Shown here: piece by piece, positions 6,160-10,105 of the stretch
Numbering within the stretch: position 1 is the first letter of the stretch
How the letters are laid out: each line of letters opens with the position of its first letter
Origin: Pseudanabaena sp. CAN_BIN31
Lineage (GTDB): Bacteria > Cyanobacteriota > Cyanobacteriia > Pseudanabaenales > Pseudanabaenaceae
NCBI GenBank assembly: GCA_026785865.1
Contig: JAJAZG010000540.1
Span: 1 to 10,105 of the forward strand
DNA length: 10,105 nt
Direction: 5' to 3'
Made by a program: the position numbers and the translations under genes
Notes under the pieces: model-generated
Database searches by the model: none
The model's input: only the letters and a program-made list of their open reading frames with translations
What the model was told of the DNA's origin: nothing

Positions 6160-7012
6160 TTGGGAAATAACGAAAACCGATCGCGATCGCGCTTAAAAAA
6201 ATGATGCCGACGATGCCCGCGATCGGATTGCCATTAATACCTGTCACCCATTCAGGAACTATGCCTGTGGGCTGCAACCAGTGGGTTGTATTGACAATGT
6301 AGTAGCACCAAACCAAGCCACCATGTAAGCCAATCGATACACCCAGTCGGCGATCGCATCTACGTCGCGCCAAGACGAGGGCAACACTGAGAATTACTAA
6401 GCCGACAAATTGGCTCCATGTTGCCAGAATTACGTTCAGTGGTTTGATGAAATGTAAAATCGCAAATACTAAACTGCAAGCAATTAAAGCTGTATTTTTA
6501 GAATAATCTCGCTCTAACTCTGATAAAATCCAACCGCGAAACAACATCTCTTCCGCGAACCCCACGCCAACCGAGGTTAATAATCCAGGAGCGATCGCGC
6601 CTTGCCAATCGACAAAATACACACCGAGCATTGGTAATAGTCTGGCTGGTAATGGCTGCTGCCAAGTGACAGTTTGCACCGCTAGCCAACCGAGGCTCAC
6701 CTGCAAATAAAAAAAGATCACTAATGTTAAGCATCCTAATCCCCAGCCAAACAAAAAATCAAGTCCATTTTTGCGGGTGAATAACAGCCCGTAAAAACGG
6801 TAGGGATGGGGATATTTGGCAACTTTACGTCCCCACCACCAGATCAATCCTAAAAATCCGCAATATAGCAAGATGGTCAGGGCAACCCCAACCGTCTCGC
6901 CCCAAATCAGATACATTGGCGCAGCGATCGGTAGCCATAGAGCCAATAAGGTGAGTAAAAAAAGAATGATACGGACTGGGGCTGGATAGGAATTTAGGCG
7001 ATCAAGATTCAA
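6152..7012 (-). CDS. CPBP (CAAX-type) intramembrane metalloprotease
   Basis: A 286-residue, strongly hydrophobic protein with about seven or eight membrane segments. The CPBP/Abi signature is complete: E154-E155-M-L-F-R159 (AEEMLFRGW), H187 in FAILHF and H230 in IGLHGG. The Glu and His residues are the expected metal ligands and catalytic base. The family includes CAAX prenyl proteases and bacterial membrane proteases; the substrate here is unknown. The start is TTG at 7010-7012, overlapping the clpS TGA (shared bases TTGA, 7009-7012), which suggests translational coupling. The next in-frame Met (residue 33) is already past the first membrane segment. The stop codon lies inside the terminator hairpin. 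Confidence 0.9.
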   Translation of the reverse strand: MNLDRLNSYPAPVRIILFLLTLLALWLPIAAPMYLIWGETVGVALTILLYCGFLGLIWWWGRKVAKYPHPYRFYGLLFTRKNGLDFLFGWGLGCLTLVIFFYLQVSLGWLAVQTVTWQQPLPARLLPMLGVYFVDWQGAIAPGLLTSVGVGFAEEMLFRGWILSELERDYSKNTALIACSLVFAILHFIKPLNVILATWSQFVGLVILSVALVLARRRCDRRLGVSIGLHGGLVWCYYIVNTTHWLQPTGIVPEWVTGINGNPIAGIVGIIFLSAIAIGFRYFPKK

Positions 7013-7287
7013 GACTCTGGCTCGATCGTGCTAGTTAAGCCCTTACTTTGTAGTCCTTCACAATAAAATTCGGCATGTTCTTCTACGCAAACGATTACCA
7101 AGCCACATCCAGTCGCATGAGTTGACATCATGATATCCACGGCTTGCGGCTGAGTGAGATTGACAACCTGCATTAAGGTTTCGACAACGTACTCCATTGA
7201 GTTGAAATCATCGTTATGTAATAAAACGCGATATTTTGGTGCGATTTTGCGTATGGTTTCAGGACGGGAAATAGTTTCGGTAGACAT
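7009..7287 (-). CDS. clpS: ClpS adaptor for the Clp protease (ClpS1-type)
   Basis: A 92-residue adaptor that delivers substrates, classically N-degron proteins, to the Clp chaperone-protease in the cytoplasm. The binding pocket region is visible: LLHNDDFNSMEYVV (N25, D26, D27, M31) and H57 in STHATGCGLV. The end AEFYCEGLQSKGLTSTIEPE is typical of the cyanobacterial ClpS1 form, by memory of that group. The gene has a GGAG at 7300-7303, 12 bases before the ATG, which is rather far. It is first in an operon with the CPBP protease, overlapping by four bases. The predicted promoter at 7397-7425 gives a leader of about 100 bases. Confidence 0.93.
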   Translation of the reverse strand: MSTETISRPETIRKIAPKYRVLLHNDDFNSMEYVVETLMQVVNLTQPQAVDIMMSTHATGCGLVIVCVEEHAEFYCEGLQSKGLTSTIEPES

Positions 7288-7396
7288 AGATTAGGTTTTC
7301 TCCAATAAGGATGGATTTATGATGGGGGATAATTGCGGGGTTTAAGTTTGGCGCATCAAGCTGAACCAGTAGTAATACTCAAACAGATCTCCTCCT

Positions 7397-7425
7397 ATTA
7401 TAAATAGGATTTCTAAAAATGTGAA
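7397..7425 (-). promoter_or_regulatory. Predicted promoter of the clpS-CPBP operon
   Basis: On the - strand TTCACA (7420-7425) is followed after 17 bases by TATAAT (7397-7402), a perfect -10. Transcription would start near 7390. The -10 lies inside a 6-bp inverted repeat, TCCTAT/ATAGGA (7393-7398 and 7404-7409), which could be an operator. The desB terminator lies just upstream, so the operon is transcriptionally separate. Confidence 0.65.
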
Positions 7426-7443
7426 GTAAGTAGCTAAGCATAA

Positions 7444-7500
7444 TAAAACCCAAAAAGCTATGGCGCACGCTGCGCGTGCGCCATAGCTTTTTGGGTTTTA
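7444..7500. terminator. Terminator of desB; palindromic repeat copy B
   Basis: Perfect 27-bp stem, 7444-7470 with 7474-7500, and a TGC triloop, starting 18 bases after the desB stop on the - strand. The inner 41 bases (7452-7492) are copy B of the repeat at 5838-5878. The outer arms AAAACCC/GGGTTTT are partly echoed around copy A. Confidence 0.9.
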
Positions 7501-7518
7501 AGTTTTTTGTCTATCTAA

Positions 7519-8601
7519 TTACTTAACTTCTGAAGCTTGGTAATATACTTCGCCGCCAGTGTCAGGCACAAACTGACATGCCTTTTGAGAAGTAAAGAAT
7601 GATTTCCAGATTGGGACAGTGGAAACTCGGTAATATTTGCCTAGAATTGGCTTAATCGCTTCAGTCGCCGTCTTAAGGTGGTAGTGAGGAATCCCAATAA
7701 AGATATGGTGGGCAACGTGAGTGCCAATATTGTGATGGATATCGTTAAAGATTCCATAATCACGATCAATCGTGGAGAGCGCTCCCTTCAAGAAGTACCA
7801 ATCTTTGCCACGATACCAAGGAATATCGGCTTCGGTGTGGTGCAAATAGGTGACGAGATCGAGCCATACAACGAAGATGAGGTAGGGGACGATGTAAAAC
7901 TTGAATAGGAATAGGAATCCATAGGTGAAACCCAACCAGCCTAAAAAGCTGACCATCGCCACCCAAAGAGTTGTACTGGTGAGAATATCAGTGGTTTCTG
8001 ACTTGCGAAACAAATCGTTGTTAGGAACGAAATGAGAAGCGGTAGGACGAGCAGGCGATCGCTTGAATAGATAGAGAGGATAAGCAAGCAATAAAGCATC
8101 AAAACGAATGAATTTGCCTAGCCAATCCATTTCTTTGTGCTGAGTTTCGGTAACAGGATACCAACTCTCATCGGTCTCGATGTTACCTGTGTTTTGGTGG
8201 TGGGTGCGATGACTAATGCGCCAGCCGTGATATGGCACAAGGATCGGAATGTGGGTTAGATGTCCGACTAAGTTATTTAGCCATTTAATCCGTGAGAATG
8301 AACCATGTCCGCAATCGTGACCGACGACGAAGAAAGCCCAAAACATCGTCCCCGTTGCAAACCAAAAAATTGGATAAAACCACCATGTATCTAGATAAGC
8401 AGCAGTGGCATATAAGCCGACGATAATCGCCGTATCAGCAACAAAATAAGCTAGCGATCGCCATACATTCGGCGCAAAATATTCAGCAGGAATAGCAGCT
8501 TTTACATCTTGAAAAGTAAACGGCAGTTCAGTTTGAGATGTCGAAGATGTATCGGTGAGAGGATTTTCGAGGTTGATCCGATGAATAGTCGAAGACGACA
8601 C
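7519..8601 (-). CDS. desB: Omega-3 (delta-15) acyl-lipid desaturase
   Basis: A 360-residue membrane di-iron desaturase that adds the omega-3 double bond to membrane-lipid fatty acids, using ferredoxin as electron donor in cyanobacteria. Three histidine boxes are intact: H95-D-C-G-H99, H131-x2-H134-H135 and H295-x2-H298-H299. The passages PYHGWRISHRTHHQN, DESWYPV and STIDRDYG with GIPHYHL match plant FAD3/7/8 and cyanobacterial DesB rather than delta-12 DesA. Hydrophobic segments flank the boxes (about 50-93 and 210-250). The start is GTG at 8599-8601, supported by AGGGA eight bases upstream. Cold induction is known for this family but cannot be read here. It ends at a strong terminator. Confidence 0.93.
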   Translation of the reverse strand: MSSSTIHRINLENPLTDTSSTSQTELPFTFQDVKAAIPAEYFAPNVWRSLAYFVADTAIIVGLYATAAYLDTWWFYPIFWFATGTMFWAFFVVGHDCGHGSFSRIKWLNNLVGHLTHIPILVPYHGWRISHRTHHQNTGNIETDESWYPVTETQHKEMDWLGKFIRFDALLLAYPLYLFKRSPARPTASHFVPNNDLFRKSETTDILTSTTLWVAMVSFLGWLGFTYGFLFLFKFYIVPYLIFVVWLDLVTYLHHTEADIPWYRGKDWYFLKGALSTIDRDYGIFNDIHHNIGTHVAHHIFIGIPHYHLKTATEAIKPILGKYYRVSTVPIWKSFFTSQKACQFVPDTGGEVYYQASEVK

Positions 8602-8644
8602 GTATTATTTCCCTGTTGTTAAGAAAAATTAAGTCAATACTTAA

Positions 8645-8674
8645 ATCTTAGCAGGGACTTTGCTTATTGTTCAA
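8645..8674 (-). promoter_or_regulatory. Candidate promoter of desB in the recQ 3' end
   Basis: On the - strand TTGAAC (8669-8674) is followed after 18 bases by TAAGAT (8645-8650), about 44 bases before the desB GTG. The -35 overlaps the last recQ codons. No hairpin terminator separates recQ from desB, so read-through transcription is also possible. Confidence 0.4.
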
Positions 8675-10073
8675 AACCAAATGCATTTAGTAAGAAAGCC
8701 CAACGATCGCCTTTTACTTGGATATAAGCTCGCATTTTTGCGATATTTTTTTGATCTCCCATTTGCTGTTTGAGGTTTTGGGGATCGTTTGAGGCGTGAT
8801 CAATTTCGTAAGTAAATGGGGTATGCCATGTGAGATGCCCTGCACGATGCAATAAACCGAGGGCGATCGCGGCATCAGGATGTAGTTTTGAGACTTCAGC
8901 AAAATCGCCTTTTAGTGGTAATTTTGGTAGTAATTTTAGTGCTTGTTGTTGAATTTTTTCTTGTTGCTGCAAGAAAAAATTTATTCTTTGGCGATCGCCA
9001 TCATCGAGTAATCCTGTTGGTTCGCTGACGAGCATCAAAGCTTCAGCAGGTTTGTGATCGCGTCCCGCTCGTCCAATTTCTTGGATATATTCTGAAAGTG
9101 TCAAAGGTGGATGAAAATGCAAGACCCAACGAGTATCAGGTTTGTTAATTCCCAAGCCGAACGCTGAAGTGCAGATTACAAAGGGATATTGATTGCTCAG
9201 CCATTGCTGCTCGACATGGCGGCGCTCTTGGGGTGGCAAACCTGCATGATAGGCTGCCGTTTTAAACGAGTTTTCTTGTAACCAAGCTGCCAGCATTTCC
9301 GCATCGCGGCGGCTACGAACGTAGATTAATCCCGATTGTCCTTGCCGATCGCGAATAAATTTGAGCAGTCGTGATTTGCGTCCTGAAGGTGTCCAAGCGA
9401 TCGCCACTTTGAGACTGAGATTGGCCCGATAGGGACTAGTGCGGACAATATGGGGATTTTCTAGTTGTAAGCAAGTTTGTAATTCCGCAGTTGTCTCGAG
9501 ATCGGCGGTTGCGGTGAAGGCGGCGATCGCAATTCTGGGATGATGCTTGGGCTTTTGCGCCATCAAAGCCGATCGCACCGCACCTAAGCGACGATAACTC
9601 GGTCGAAATGAGTCGCCCCACTGCACGAGGCAATGCGCTTCATCGAGCATTAAACCTGTGATTTTTAATTGGCGATCGCTAAGTTTTTCCCAAACAGGTG
9701 GACTCAGGAGTGTTTCTGGAGAAATGTAAAGCAAACGAGTATTTGGAAGATTTCGCAAGACTTCGCGGCGTTCTATTTGCGATAGATTGCTATGTAGACA
9801 GGCGGCGGGTAAATTCCGCGATCGTAAGTCCCTGACCTGATCTTCCATCAGCGCCAGTAACGGGGAGATTACTAAAGTCAATCCGTCATTAAGAATTGCT
9901 GGCAATTGAAAACAAATCGACTTACCGCCGCCTGTTGCCATGATTGCCAAGCTATCTTGTCCTCGCAATAAGCTCGTGACTATTTCACGCTGCGACGAGC
10001 GCAAATCTTCATATCCCCAGATGTTCTTAAATGTTTGTTGAACCGCAGTCCATTCCTTAGATATTTCTGACAT
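8664..10073 (-). CDS. recQ: Short RecQ-family ATP-dependent DNA helicase
   Basis: A 469-residue superfamily 2 helicase expected to unwind DNA 3' to 5' in repair and recombination. Motifs in order: Q28 (motif 0, SSQRE), Walker A ATGGGKS (46-52), SPLLALMEDQV (motif Ia), Walker B DEAHC (144-148) with the RecQ-specific QWGDSFRPSY after it, TATA (177-180), IYVRSRRDAE (motif IV), TSAFGLGINKPD (motif V) and QEIGRAGRD (motif VI, R325 and R328). There is no cysteine after residue 291, so the four-Cys zinc site of E. coli RecQ is absent, and no HRDC domain is visible. The protein is about 140 residues shorter than E. coli RecQ. A basic, helical C-terminal part remains. The ATG start fits the family; no clear ribosome binding site is seen. 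Confidence 0.92.
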   Translation of the reverse strand: MSEISKEWTAVQQTFKNIWGYEDLRSSQREIVTSLLRGQDSLAIMATGGGKSICFQLPAILNDGLTLVISPLLALMEDQVRDLRSRNLPAACLHSNLSQIERREVLRNLPNTRLLYISPETLLSPPVWEKLSDRQLKITGLMLDEAHCLVQWGDSFRPSYRRLGAVRSALMAQKPKHHPRIAIAAFTATADLETTAELQTCLQLENPHIVRTSPYRANLSLKVAIAWTPSGRKSRLLKFIRDRQGQSGLIYVRSRRDAEMLAAWLQENSFKTAAYHAGLPPQERRHVEQQWLSNQYPFVICTSAFGLGINKPDTRWVLHFHPPLTLSEYIQEIGRAGRDHKPAEALMLVSEPTGLLDDGDRQRINFFLQQQEKIQQQALKLLPKLPLKGDFAEVSKLHPDAAIALGLLHRAGHLTWHTPFTYEIDHASNDPQNLKQQMGDQKNIAKMRAYIQVKGDRWAFLLNAFGFEQ

Positions 10074-10105
10074 TTTGATTAACGCACTTTACGGCAGGTT
10101 AAATC

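Noticed and set aside
7678..7908. 76-codon + strand frame inside desB
   Set aside because: It is antisense to a well-supported desaturase gene covering conserved His-box and membrane sequence; a shadow frame.
8602..8640. TTGACT as the desB -35
   Set aside because: No acceptable -10 lies 16-18 bases downstream; the AGGGA ribosome binding site occupies that position.
1..10105. CRISPR array, phage, transposase or defence system
   Set aside because: No spaced direct repeats, integrase, transposase or toxin-antitoxin pair is visible. The repeated GCGATCGC octamers are the dispersed HIP1 motif common in cyanobacteria, not an array.

Overview
The window looks like ordinary chromosome from a cyanobacterium. 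Three things point there: the octamer GCGATCGC (HIP1) and its core CGATCG recur across genes on both strands; several protein families are cyanobacterial (a Psb30/Ycf12 photosystem II subunit, a DUF2973 protein, a PATAN-REC response regulator, a plant-type omega-3 desaturase, a ClpS1-type adaptor); and the base composition is moderately AT-rich. A Pseudanabaena-like filamentous lineage is my guess from the style of the intergenic palindromes, but I cannot prove it from the sequence.

Left part (1-2280, + strand): the 3' end of an unidentified gene, a small DUF2973 membrane protein, a DUF1636 cysteine-rich metal-binding or [2Fe-2S] thioredoxin-like protein, and a PATAN (DUF4388)-REC response regulator of the PatA/PixG kind. 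Middle (2280-5820): a secreted TPR protein on the - strand, then psb30 on the + strand (43 codons, easily missed), a membrane-anchored Era-like GTPase with DUF697 on the - strand, and the shikimate kinase gene aroK on the + strand, starting at the internal ATG at 5274. Right part (5900-10073, all - strand): tRNA-Tyr(GUA) with its own promoter and terminator, a CPBP/CAAX membrane protease translationally coupled to clpS, the omega-3 desaturase desB with a GTG start, and a short RecQ helicase lacking the zinc-binding and HRDC domains.

The genes do not form one pathway. Most are separate units, each closed by a strong palindrome with T-runs on both strands. The clearest operon is clpS-CPBP (4-nt overlap). 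Photosynthetic membrane maintenance is a loose theme (Psb30, DesB, perhaps the membrane proteases), but this is inference.

I found no defence island, CRISPR array, prophage, insertion sequence or obviously new multi-gene system. The most unusual feature is the palindromes themselves. Seven long hairpins lie between genes; four share the apex ACGC-NNN-GCGT, and two are 40/41 identical although about 1.6 kb apart. One lies between divergent genes and one in the leader of a co-directional gene, where a plain terminator role does not fit well. No gene-free stretch exceeds 300 bases; the longest gaps (3177-3393 and 7288-7518) hold palindromes and predicted promoters.
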